From: Anas platyrhynchos
Taxonomy: Eukaryota; Chordata; Aves; Anseriformes; Anatidae
DNA length: 64,000 nt
Assembly (NCBI RefSeq): GCF_047663525.1
Contig: NC_092600.1
Span: 558,001 to 622,000 of the forward strand
Direction: 5' to 3'
This document shows positions 13,901-50,800 of the stretch, piece after piece (position 1 is the first letter of the stretch; every line of letters starts with the position of its first letter). Under the pieces are notes generated by a model, which searched no databases, was not told the origin of the DNA, and saw only the letters and a program-made list of their open reading frames with translations. The position numbers and the translations under genes were made by a program.

Positions 13901-15558
13901 TTTGGAGGATTTCCTCCCACCCACTGTGAACACGACAGGCTACAAAACCATCTTGTGAAAAAAAAAAACAAAAACACACACACAAGATTTTTGTTCCTTC
14001 ACACTCTGTAAGAAATAATCAGTTTATGGATAACAAGAAATATTCTGAAGGAAACAATAGCGTATCACTCTCCCCCCACACACACACTGAAATGGAAACC
14101 AGGGAACAGGAGATACAGAAGCACAGCCCGCAGTACCTTTTTGCAGAAAGACGTCCAGCTGATCAGCACAGAAAGCTTTCAGCTCTTTCTCTGGTTTGTC
14201 TTTCTTAACTAACGCCACAACATAGTTGGCTAAAGCCGACGGGTCTGCATCACATCTATGGAGAGAAAGAACCATTCCTCATTCTGCTGAACGCCCAAAC
14301 CACCGCGTGTCAGACGGGCGCTGGTGCGGGAGGGCCACTGCAGAAAGCCCAGCAACAGCCACGGGATGCTGCTCTGACACCCGGCATGGACACAGCTGCT
14401 CTGGGATGTCTGTGATGGCAATTTTTTTTTTCCCCAATTACAGCCAGGCACTTTAATCGCCTTGTGACCACCTCCCGTGCCCTGCTGCAGCTGGCAGCCT
14501 TCCCAGTCCTTCGCCCCTTCCTCAGGCGTGCTTTGGCAGAGCTACCTTGCTGCCTTGTTTAACAAGGATCCAACTCTAGGGCAACTGAGCAGCCGTCAGT
14601 GTTTTGCAGCTTCCTCAGCGCATCGCAGCCACCGCCAAGCGTGGCCGTCCCAGAGCAGCCCAGCAACTTCCCGGAAAGTCACCGCGTGTCTGCTCCGCAG
14701 CACTGGGGCAGTGTCACAGCTCCTCGCTCTGCCTCTCTTCAAAAACACGTGAATGCGAGCTATCAGAGGGTAGGAAGGACCCAAAAGGAGTTGGGTGATT
14801 TATTTTTAAATTAACATTTAAAGAGAGGAGCGATTTTTTTTTAATAACATTAACCATGAAAATGCAAGGAAATAGCATGGAGCGAGTAGACCCCAAATTA
14901 TCTCAAATAATAAAAAACAAAACCAACAAACGTAAAGAGAAATGCAGGTGACAACTGGTGCAAGAATTCCCAGCGAGCTGTCAGTCAGGCAGCGCGGCTG
15001 CGGATTAATTTGGTTGTTTCCGAGAGCTGCTGAGAGCCGCGCCAGACACAGCAATGCCCAACACAGAGAGCACAGCTCACAGCCCCCGCACCCGCTCAGC
15101 CCCTGCGCGCAGGGCCCCGCCGGCTGCCTCTGCCCCTCCCTGACCTTGCCCGGCCCCTGCTCCACGCGGGAGCGGCTCCCGGGCTCCTGCCCCGCAGCGC
15201 GGCGGGGCGCGGGCACGGCCGGGCAGGGCCAAGCGGGGCCGCCTCGCCTGAAGCGCGGGGCGCTCACCGGGCCCGGCGGGGCCGCTCCGCACCGAGCCCC
15301 CGGGAGCCGCGGGGCCGGGGGCCGGGAGCTGCTCCCTGCGGCCGGGCCCAGCCCCAGCCCCGCTGTGTCCCTGTCCCGCTGCCGCTGCGGCCCCGCCGCG
15401 CTCCGGGCCCGGCCCTCCCCGAGCGCCGCCCGCGCCCCGCGCCCGGCCCCAACGGCCCCGGCCCGGCCGTGAGGCGGCCCCGGCCCCGGCCCCGCTCACA
15501 TGGGCTCGAGCAGCCGGGCCAGCCAGGACTTGAGCGCGTCCACGTTCTCTATGATCAT
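141..15558 (-). CDS. RBM27: RBM27, RNA-binding motif protein 27 (5' 16 coding exons; 3' end off the window)
   Basis: Nuclear RNA-binding protein of the RBM26/RBM27 family, known to act in poly(A) RNA surveillance and nuclear export adaptor complexes. Coding exons in transcript order: 15558-15500, 14255-14137, 13557-13433, 12283-12192, 11600-11407, 10613-10356, 9807-9574, 8305-8171, 6027-5878, 4031-3884, 3594-3441, 2335-2072, 1941-1813, 1092-970, 485-411, 305-141. They sum to 2424 nt (808 codons) with every junction in phase. Order of domains: N-terminal PWI-like helical fold (about residues 1-80), RS-rich tract (about 130-197), CCCH zinc finger (278-297), proline-rich segment, one RRM (about 525-600), Gln-rich stretch and a Lys/Glu-rich coiled coil (about 715-800). 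The C-terminal RRM and the stop codon lie left of position 1. The start ATG is chosen because MIIENVDALKSWLARLLEP matches the family N-terminus. One intron (12191-11601) has a GC donor. RBM26 is the only close alternative; the detailed match favours RBM27. Confidence 0.97.
2072..4031 (-). CDS. RBM27: RBM27 exons 10-12: RRM domain and Gln-rich tail
   Basis: Exon 10 (4031-3884) encodes AANIIIQTEPPIP to KPWLGK. Exon 11 (3594-3441) carries the first half of the RRM, with the RNP2-like LEVRKIP strand and the FSKFGTIVNIQ strand. Exon 12 (2335-2072) carries the second half (VAFQNDPEAALIQY to RFIRVLWHRE) and then a Gln/His/Leu-rich tract ending SNMSK. The RNP1 motif is degenerate, as expected for this family. 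Junction phases are 1, 2 and 0. Confidence 0.95.
5878..8305 (-). CDS. RBM27: RBM27 exons 8-9: linker exons around a long intron
   Basis: Exon 8 (8305-8171) encodes a Pro/Ser-rich linker ending TVSE plus one base. Exon 9 (6027-5878) begins with AT of the next codon and encodes TYEPDGYNPEAPS through NPR. A direct join gives His at the junction and keeps the frame. Human RBM27, as remembered, carries about 55 extra residues here (QPMYSREHG to LVPD). I could not find these in the 2143-bp intron 6028-8170, which otherwise shows only AT-rich sequence and a possible old retroelement patch. Confidence 0.9.
8481..8500 (+). repeat. A20 homopolymer
   Basis: A run of 20 A residues after a G/A-rich stretch in RBM27 intron 7 (T-rich in the sense of the gene). 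Confidence 0.9.
9574..10613 (-). CDS. RBM27: RBM27 exons 6-7: CCCH zinc finger and proline-rich segment
   Basis: Exon 6 (10613-10356) and exon 7 (9807-9574) split a C-X8-C-X5-C-X3-H zinc finger. The ligands by my numbering are Cys278 (exon 6) and Cys287, Cys293 and His297 (exon 7), in the context KRRCRDYDERGFC. The rest of exon 7 is rich in proline, glycine and methionine (SMIPFPPPPPGLPPPP). The mammalian Gly-Pro repeat is much shorter here. CCCH fingers of this family bind RNA. Confidence 0.94.
11407..12283 (-). CDS. RBM27: RBM27 exons 4-5: basic and RS-repeat region
   Basis: Exon 4 (12283-12192) encodes a charged segment (EEERDGRKKK). Exon 5 (11600-11407) encodes the RS tract (RGRSKSRSKSRGLSRSRSRS). 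Phase and the conserved SSEQR/TREKKR junction force exon 4 to end at 12192, immediately followed by GCTAGT, so the intron between them is of GC-AG type. The nearest GT would break the frame. RS tracts usually direct proteins to nuclear speckles and bind splicing or export factors. Confidence 0.92.
13433..15558 (-). CDS. RBM27: RBM27 exons 1-3: N-terminal PWI-like domain
   Basis: Exon 1 (15558-15500) ends in the first two bases of an Ile codon, before GTGAGC. Exon 2 (14255-14137) follows a CATAG acceptor and ends in G before GTACTG. Exon 3 (13557-13433) encodes the end of the fold (ETSGFVDKLFESLYTKSYLP) and ends in phase 0 before GTAACC. Together they give 101 residues, including the conserved CDADPSALANYVVALVKKDK segment. 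This helical PWI-like domain is the family's N-terminal nucleic-acid or protein interaction module. Intron 1 (14256-15499) begins inside the CpG island. Confidence 0.95.
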
Positions 15559-15959
15559 GGCGCCGCCGCCACCATCGCCCCCGGCCCGCGGCGGTTGCTG
15601 CCCCGGCCCCTCCCCCGCCGAGGCTCCAGGAACCAGCGCCCGGCCCCGCCGCGGAGCCTGCCGGGCGCGGGCGGGGCGGGGCCGGGCGGCCGCCGGCCAA
15701 TGGAGCGACGGCGCCGCCGCGCGGCGGGCCAATGGCGGCCGGCCGGGAGCGCGACCCGGAGGTCGCGGCGCGAGGTCGCGCGAGCGCGTGAACCCCGCGG
15801 CGGCGTCCTGGGGGGGGCCTTAAAGGCGCAGCGCCCCTCCGCCGCGCGGCCGGAAGGGGCGGGGAGGCTGCACCCCCCCCGGCCCCACCGCGCTTGGTAC
15901 GGCCCCGGCGCGTCACGGGGCCGCGCTGCCCCCCCCCGGCCCCTCCTCCTTCCGGCACC
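15559..15959. promoter_or_regulatory. Bidirectional promoter between RBM27 and LARS1
   Basis: Only 401 bp separate the RBM27 ATG (minus) from the LARS1 ATG (plus). The stretch is very GC- and CpG-rich, has no TATA box, and contains two CCAAT boxes on the plus strand (15697-15701 and 15729-15733), a GC-box run near 15670-15684, and ETS-like motifs CCGGAAG (15850-15856) and CTTCCGG (15949-15955). This is the usual layout of a shared housekeeping promoter. Transcription start sites cannot be fixed from sequence, so both 5' UTRs are included here. Confidence 0.85.
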
Positions 15960-43510
<27,551 letters not shown>

Positions 43511-43715
43511 ACTGGCACGTACATGGCTCGATTCCTGACAGTGAGAAGGTTCACAGAGTGACTTTGAAAGCATTTGTAACGAACAAAGATGCTTATTTGT
43601 TCTTAAAGAAAAAAACAAAACAAAACACCACGAAAAACCTAATTAGGCATACAAGTTTGTCCCTACTCTTTTAAATGTGGATATAATAAAATTTAATAAA
43701 ATTATTTTCCTCTGG
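43511..43715 (+). terminator. LARS1: LARS1 3' UTR with two poly(A) signals
   Basis: AATAAA occurs at 43685-43690 and again at 43695-43700, followed by a T/G-rich stretch. This places the cleavage site near 43715 and gives a short 3' UTR of about 200 nt. The exact site is an estimate. Confidence 0.8.
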
Positions 43716-46700
43716 CCATTTGGCTTTGCTTCCTTTTTTTTAAAAAAAAAAAAAAATCCCAAATGCTAACATGACAAATTTTCCTTTTCAGCTTTTCAAC
43801 TGTGGCCTATTTTCAGTATCACTTTTGAGTACCATATGGAGAGAAGTTGGCTGTAAATATCCCACAATAGAGGGAAAAACATTGCTTGTATGCTTATGTG
43901 TTTTACTTTTCAATGACCCGAGTGACCGGCCACCGTTACGGTATTTTTACATGGACTTACCTATTCAGAAATACCTTGATACTGGGGAACTCTGGGTGCA
44001 TTGCCCGGACCTGAATATTGTTGCATATTTGGCTTCCTTGGTGCAAATTTGTCTCCAAGGCTGAGAACAGAAATTTCTTACAAAAGATATGAACAAGGGC
44101 TTTCCAAATAGCTTGAACTAGACGCTAGATTTGCTCTCTGAGCTCCAGGCGAGAAGGCCACCGTTTTGGATAACTGCTAGCAAAAGCAGTACGTGGTAAA
44201 ACAAAACCTTGTACTGCCCTGGATAGCAAGGTGGGACTTACAAACAACTCCCAAATACATGTGTTTTGGTCACCACGACTCTACAAAAAAAGTTACCAGG
44301 TGAAGTGAACTGATCATTTCCTTGTACAAAAGCACCTTCATCAGTTCCAAGAAGCAGGGAATACAGCAAGAAAACATTAATTTATCTGGCTGCTGCTTTG
44401 TCAATAATCCAAGCAGAGAAAAGTTACTTCAGAGGTTTAGAGCAAAAGTTGCTTTGTTGCTCTTACGATACGGGCTTTCTTGTTTCAGCCACCGCCTGGA
44501 GAACAGCCTCACGTGCACACTGCACAGAGCTGGTTGGGAAGCCTGGGGGGTGTGTGTGCAGTTGGTTTTTTCTCTCATAACAGGGAAGTTAACCAACAGT
44601 GGTGTTCCTTACGTTCTCAGTGTTTGAGTGAATCAGACAAATTGATTCTTAATCAGCAAGGCAGAGCTAATAAGCTGGTTTTTTTCCTGCAATTGTCTGT
44701 TGGCTTCCAGGAGATGTCACTGCTGTGCTCATTCGGGTGCTTTTTTTCTCTAGTAAAAGCTAGTAACAGGGTAAAGAGTTTTTGTGTGTGTGTGTGTTGG
44801 ATTTCCCATGTTATTAAGAAAATTCTGGTCTTTCCTAATATTCTCTGTGGTATGATTTTAGTTTAAAATAAAAAAAAATAATCTGGAGAGAGAACTTTTT
44901 TTTAAACCCGAGTCTGTTTTTGAAGGATATAATTTCACAGGTACAAGAACAGGCCTCTTTCTTTTATTTCCTGACTTCCAAATTTCTGCTATCATGCAGT
45001 GGGGTATTTCCTTTACTTTCATTGTCCTTGGGTTTTCCTCTATTCAGAGGAAAGTACAGATACTTTTCGCAGAAACGCTCTGAGCTATAAATAACATCAG
45101 GGAAGGAAGTTAACGTTTCGGCAAAAGTTCAGTGGGACAGCAGGGGACTTCGGCCATGTCCCTTGACTCCAAGACTGGATGGAATCTGAAGCTGCACAGC
45201 AACTTTGGAAATGCGAAACTAAGTGCAAAACAGCGTGGAGATGTTTTGATGTCTGGATGTTTCCAAAGCAGAGTACGGTACGTGTCTGTGGTAGTGCCCT
45301 GCTGCCCGCCTCGTGATGTGCAGGAGGTGGCAGGTTTGCTTCAGGTTGTCTCCTGCGTGCATCCTGCCCAGAGCGAGCTCATAGCGAGACGAACATGGGC
45401 ACCAGGGCAATGGGGAACTCTTTTCCCACCCATGTGCCTGTTATGCAGGCACTTGATGAATTTGACTCATTAAAAAAAAAAAAAAAAGCGGTGTTAAATT
45501 TCCCCTGATATTAGTAAAGCGTTTTGCTGACTGACAGGATTCAGGTTCAGTATGTGTTTGGAAGGAGGAATATATTTTGGCTGCCCCACAGAAGCGCTGA
45601 AGCTGCTCCTAACTTCTTGTTGGAGGGATTTACCTCCGTCCTGGGCCGATTCAGCCAAGCACTGAGCCTGATGAACCTGAGGACCTTCAGCCACCTCGGC
45701 CGTGCAGCGCGCTGCTCGCCTGTGCTCTCGTGTCCCTCTGGCTGAGTTTTTGCCGGACTGCTCGGAGTAGTGCAGAACAGCCAGCTTCGAATTCCGCCCG
45801 GTAATTGCCACGAGTGCAAGGGCTGAAGGATGTGCTAGCACTCGTGTCTTTGTGGAGCAGCACCAGAAGTAACAAAGAGCTCGCCCAGCACCAACCCCTC
45901 GCCTGGGGCCACGGGCAGTGGTGTGTCCGTGGGGCAGGGCAGGGCGGCAGCGGTGCCCTCACCCCTCGCGTTGCTCAGGTTCCTCCAGCAAGCGGAGCCA
46001 TCCATTTCCACCCCCCGTGAGGTTGTTGCTCCGTGGTGAATGCTGCTGCGATCCTGTTGCTATTTATTCCTTCCTGGCTGACCCCTGGGGATGGGACCTC
46101 TTTGTCTTTCTGGCCTCAAAAGAGGAGTAAGGTCAGGAGGCTGATCTGTGGCTGATGTTATAAATAATCTGGTACAGCATAAAAATCTATGTAGGAAAAT
46201 CTATATAGGAACCATATAGATGAGGAGAAATGAAAGCTCCCTGTTGCATATTTCACTAAAATATCTTGTTCCTGACACAAGACTTAAGTAGGGCTGCCTC
46301 TGACTCAGGAATTCAGTTCAGAGAAGTTTATTAATCCCTGTGGGTTTTGCTGGCAGAAGAGAGAATTATTGACTCTGTGGCACCAGCAAAGTATCCCGGA
46401 TCTATATTTTGTTTAAAGCAGTAACAGTTATTCTTCAGTGCTGTCTGGCTGTGTTAGAAGGATTGCTTGACCTTTGGTGAATTATTTTCTGCTGAAGGGG
46501 GGAGCAGCTGAAGCCACGGATTGAGCTGGAGGTGCCATCGGCTGCTGAGCAGCAGGGCAGCTGCCAGGGAGCAGCTACCAGTGAGGTTCTCTTCGAACGG
46601 TCGTTTTAATGTTTGTGCAGCGCTTCCAAGGGGTCGCCATTAACACTGACTGGTTCTGGAGCTGCCTGTGTATGGAGAGGAGCCCCCTCGGCACGCACCC

Positions 46701-47801
46701 CTCTGGCAGCGGTCTCTGTCTTGCTCCTTCCCCAGCTTTGAGGCCCTCCAGCAGGAAAGGCAACGCAGGCTTCTGCTGGCTGATTTTGGTTGATGAGCTT
46801 TTTTGTTCCTGGTTTTGGCTGGGTCAGTTTGATCTTGCAATTGTGTTGCAAGGTCTGGCTGCTTAACCTTGAAATCCCCTCCCTGATCTGCAGGTCCCTG
46901 CTCCGTGTGGCCTCCTGCGGCTGCCTTCAGAGCTTTGGCTGGTGCAGGACGCAGCCGATGTCCAGCTACAACTCCAGCCGCCACCCAAACCAGGGATTAG
47001 GCAGAAGGGCTGAGGCCGTGTTGTTTCCTTGCTTTTGGTATTTTTAAAGAAATCTCTTAAACCCTGCATGGATTTCATAAAGAGGGACTTACAGGTGAGT
47101 TTAACAGAATAGGAAATGCTATATTTTTATAACAGCCTAGTGTTTAAAGTACTGTCATTATTCTGCTAAACCAGATTTAAACAATGCGATTCCATAGCAA
47201 AGGTCCTAGAGCATCAGTTTTGCTGAAGATGTTGTGCTTTGCTAGATGTATTTACTTCTGAATTGCAAACAAAAGGCAATTTAAATGAATTGCGAGCCTG
47301 TGATAGCAAAACATTATTGAATTTACTTCGGGCAATAACAGTGAGAGAAAACCAACACATCCAAATGGAGTCAGCACTGAGCAGGTGCTCTGAGGCTGGT
47401 GCAGTTTATGCTCAATTCTTTTGTTCCTCCTGGAACAATGTTTCACGGATTTTGAAGTCTCTTCACTACTGTTGGGGCCACAGCTAGAAAAGGGTTTCCT
47501 TTCATCCAGCTAGCAGCACCGTGTCAGCAGGCAGAGGAGATGACGCCTGGAACCCAAAATGTGTCAGGACTAAATTCAGTGTGGGGTGTAGCATTTGCCA
47601 TAAATACAGGAAATTTGTTGGAATTCAAGCAAGGTTTTAAATACACACGCACATTAGGAAAGAACCCCTTTTCCTGTGGCTTAAATCCGTTCCTGTAGTA
47701 TAAATCTGTTGGTGATCTGGGACCTTCAGCTGAGATTTTTCTTGTCTAGCAGCCTTGAAAAATTTTGGCCCCACAGCTGTGCAGGTTTATTTCCCAGTGC
47801 A
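43716..47801. other. Intergenic, no gene recognised
   Basis: Mixed AT-rich and GC-rich sequence downstream of LARS1. The longest open frames, including 43771-44064 on the plus strand, match no family I recognise. PLAC8L1, expected here on the plus strand by mammalian synteny, was not seen: no CxCG-type cysteine-rich PLAC8 segment was found. Confidence 0.6.
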
Positions 47802-48213
47802 TTTGGGAAAGATGAAGACAGGCTGAGGGCGTTGGGGATGTTCAGCCTGGAGAAGGCTCCAGGGAGACCTTACAGCAGCCTTCCAGTACCTAAAGGGGGC
47901 TGCAGGACATCTGGGGAGACGGACTGTTCATCAGGGATTGTAGCGATAGGACAAAGGTAACAGCTTTAAACTAAAAGAGGGGAGATTTACGTGAGATATA
48001 CGGGGAAAATCATTCACTCAGAGGGTGGTGAGGCACTGAGCAGACTGCCCAGAGACGCTGTGGATGCCCCATCCCTGGAGATGCTTGAGGCCAGGCTGGA
48101 CGGGGCCCTGGGCAGCCTGGGCTGGTGGGAGGTGTCCGTGCCCGTGGCAGGGGGCTGGAATTAATGATCTTTAAGGCCCCTTCCAACCCAAACCCTTCTG
48201 TGACTCTGTGATG
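47802..48213 (+). mobile_element. CR1 LINE, 5'-truncated 3' end
   Basis: The piece reads as the last roughly 410 bp of an avian CR1 element: the GGCTGAGGG/TTCAGCCTGGAGAAGG opening, the GTGGTGAGGCACTG and TGCCCAGAGACGCTGTGGATG blocks, and the diagnostic tail ATGATCTTTAAGGCCCCTTC followed by CCAACCCAAACC and a short CTGTGA-type tail repeat. Several CpGs survive, suggesting moderate age. It has no coding capacity. Confidence 0.92.
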
Positions 48214-50089
48214 TGCCCACTGCTATGGCTGGCACCGCGGTGTTCGGTCGCTCCTTCAGCCTGCGCGGCCGGGCGCTGCTGGGGCAGGGAGCCCGGCGCC
48301 TGCCCCTGGGGCCGGACCCACGCTGCCAGCAGTGGGGCGCGAGGAGCCCCGTCCTGGGCTGCGCTGCTGCAGCCCCGCATCTGCAGGCGGGACCCGTGTC
48401 CCGCAGCGCGGCGCCGAAAGCGGTGACGTTGGAGTGACGCAAATGTGAACAGCCCGATTGGGACTCAGTCCCGGAGAAGATGGATTCCACCCACCAGCCC
48501 CCACGCTGTTCGCACCGGCTTTTGCAGGATCCTACAGCCAAATTCCTTTTTGATCTGAAAATCTGTTCTGTTACCTTGATGCATTTTTAAAGCTGAACTA
48601 ATGCATTAAATCTCAAGAATTGCCCTGTCTCCTGCACTGAGGCAAAAGCGGTATTTGTTTCATAATAGAACGGCAACTCCAAGCAACTACTCATGTTTTT
48701 AAAGTACTTTGTTAGAGCGCGGCTGTATGTGGCTGTGTAGCTGCTGTAGAATTACATAGCCCAGAGCTGGTGCTGTAAAATATACATTACTGCGTAATCA
48801 GGGTGGCAGGGAACAAAGAGCCCTTTGAAGCCGTGCTGGAGCCTCCATTAAGGCTGAGGCAGGGGTGTCCTCAGAGCTTTCTGCAGTGAAACCTGCGGCT
48901 GGCCAGCTGCACACCCCTCCGGACCTGAGCTCCCTGCAGCCAGCGGGTGGGAGCGGGGCCCGGCCTGGGATGGGCGTCGGGGTAACCCTTGGGCTGGGTC
49001 TGGGCCTGGCCTGTGAATTCCTTCTGCTTGATCTCGGTGTGCAGGGTGAGGCGGTGAGCTGGCTCCTGCTCACACGGAGCCGTCCTTCTCTGCCAGGGGC
49101 TCCTGTCCGCAGCCTGCCCCTGCTGGCCCGCTGCCGCCTCGGGGCTGAGCGCTGGGGAGGAGCGCAGTGACCCCGCACCAAGTCCCTGCGGCTGCTTCGG
49201 CTGGGGGCGGCCTGCTGAAAAAAGTCCCCGGCAAGGGAGCCTGAGTCATGATGCTCTCTATCCATCCACCACTTCTCCCTCACCACCCACTGTGCAAAAT
49301 GCCTTGCTTTTAAAAATAAAATGTATGAGTATTTTATAGCCATCTCTCTCAGCTGCTTCGCGTCGCATGATGTTAAGCGTGGATATGATGCCCAATAACC
49401 CGCTCGTCATGCTAGACAGTCATATTGAAGCAGTTACCGATCCAGCCGTGGCTTGAAAGTATGAACCTAATTTGTCATCTTGGGCTTGGACAAGTGAGCT
49501 GAAAGCCATGCAGATTTACTCACTTTTCTGAGAGAGAACAGCAGCGACCCAGTCCTGCGGCAAAGGGGGCAGTAACAGCGCAACAGCGAGAGATGGGACA
49601 GAGCGGGGCAGGAGTTCCCCTCCCTGCACTGTCAGTGCCTCCTGCAGCTTGCCTTTATCCAAGCCAGAGCAGAATGAGCTGACTTGCTGCTCTCTTAGCC
49701 AGAGGTTTCAAAGCAGTCAAAAAAATTTTTTTTTTTTTTTTTTTTAAAGTCAAGCATTGCTTAGTGCTTAATGTGATTGTTGTATTTGCTTGTAGGGAGG
49801 CAAAGAAGGTCACCAGCACAGACCGGTGGCTGCCGCTCGGCCCGGCCGTGGTGCCAGCTGCAGCCGCGGCCCCGGGGCACCCGGAGCCCTGCGGGTGAGG
49901 TGGGGGCGAGCGCAGCTCCGGCTCCTGCCCCTGCGGAACTGAGACGAGATCGGAAATAACCATTCCTGCTTTTTCATGCAAAAACTTTAATGGTAGCACA
50001 ACAGCTTCTACAGGATGGAATAATGCACGTCTGGCTCTGAAAATGTCATCAAGACCCGTATTTTCCACCCCTTGACCTCCACCAGGCTA
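48214..50089. other. Intergenic, GC-rich, no gene recognised
   Basis: CpG-containing GC-rich patches at 48.2-48.5 kb, 48.9-49.2 kb and 49.8-49.95 kb with open frames in several directions and no recognisable protein. A T20 run lies at 49726-49745. Confidence 0.6.
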
Positions 50090-50800
50090 GCGAGCGAGTT
50101 TTATAGGGCGCTCATGCCGCAACTCGGCTCTGCCGCTTACACTTCCAGGTACAAGGTGCAGTAATCCACTTGTCTCCAGTTAACTTCTTAATTAATCTAC
50201 AGGTTACAGACCTAAACTGCAGTTTTATAAACTTAGATAAGTAAACTTTTGAGAACTTAAAATATTTTTAAACCATTGTTTTTCAGTTACAGAAATACAA
50301 AATAAATATTTTGAAGATTATTACAAACCAGAAAATTAATATCTTTGTTTATTGACTTTTTTCTTCTCCTTAATAGTACGATAAATTGAAAAAGCCTTTT
50401 TAAAAAATGAACTTCACATCATGGAAAAAATATTAAGCATCACTGAATTTGTACAAGTGTCTCCAAACAATAAAGTAAATATATGTATTCTATTTTTTTT
50501 TCCTACCCATCACCAAATAAGAAACGATTATATATCTTACTGTTTCTAAACATGTGCATGTAAAAATAGTCATTTCTCTTTTCTTATTTATAGTAACATG
50601 GCAGTAACATTTCACTGTAATGTTTCCTGGGCTCAATGCAGAAAGTAGGCAACAAAATTCACTGGTCTGTTATGCAGGGGACCCCGGTAAATCACTATCC
50701 ATTGATCCTTACTGTCTCCAAAATGTATTCAGGTTGGAAGTTTGGTATTAACAGATCTTTTGTCTGCTTTTATTAAGTGTATAGTCTTCATCAGTGCGAC
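50090..50800 (-). other. AU-rich, 3'-UTR-like island of unknown origin
   Basis: A sharply AT-rich block between GC-rich neighbours. On the minus strand it has AATAAA-type hexamers (for example the TCAATAAACAAAG context near 50345-50352), U-rich runs and no long ORF. This is the look of a 3' UTR on the SH3RF2 strand, but nothing links it to a gene by sequence alone. It could also be a conserved noncoding element. Confidence 0.35.

Noticed and set aside
43771-44064. 97-codon plus-strand frame downstream of LARS1, preceded by an acceptor-like TTCCTTTTCAG
   Set aside because: It lies beyond the LARS1 stop and poly(A) signals. The protein matches no family I know, and a faint resemblance of CGLFSV to the PLAC8 family is not supported by the cysteine pattern.
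48798-49343. 181-codon minus-strand frame in the intergenic region
   Set aside because: Low-complexity Arg/Pro/Ser-rich translation, competing open frames on both strands, and no recognisable domain or splice context.
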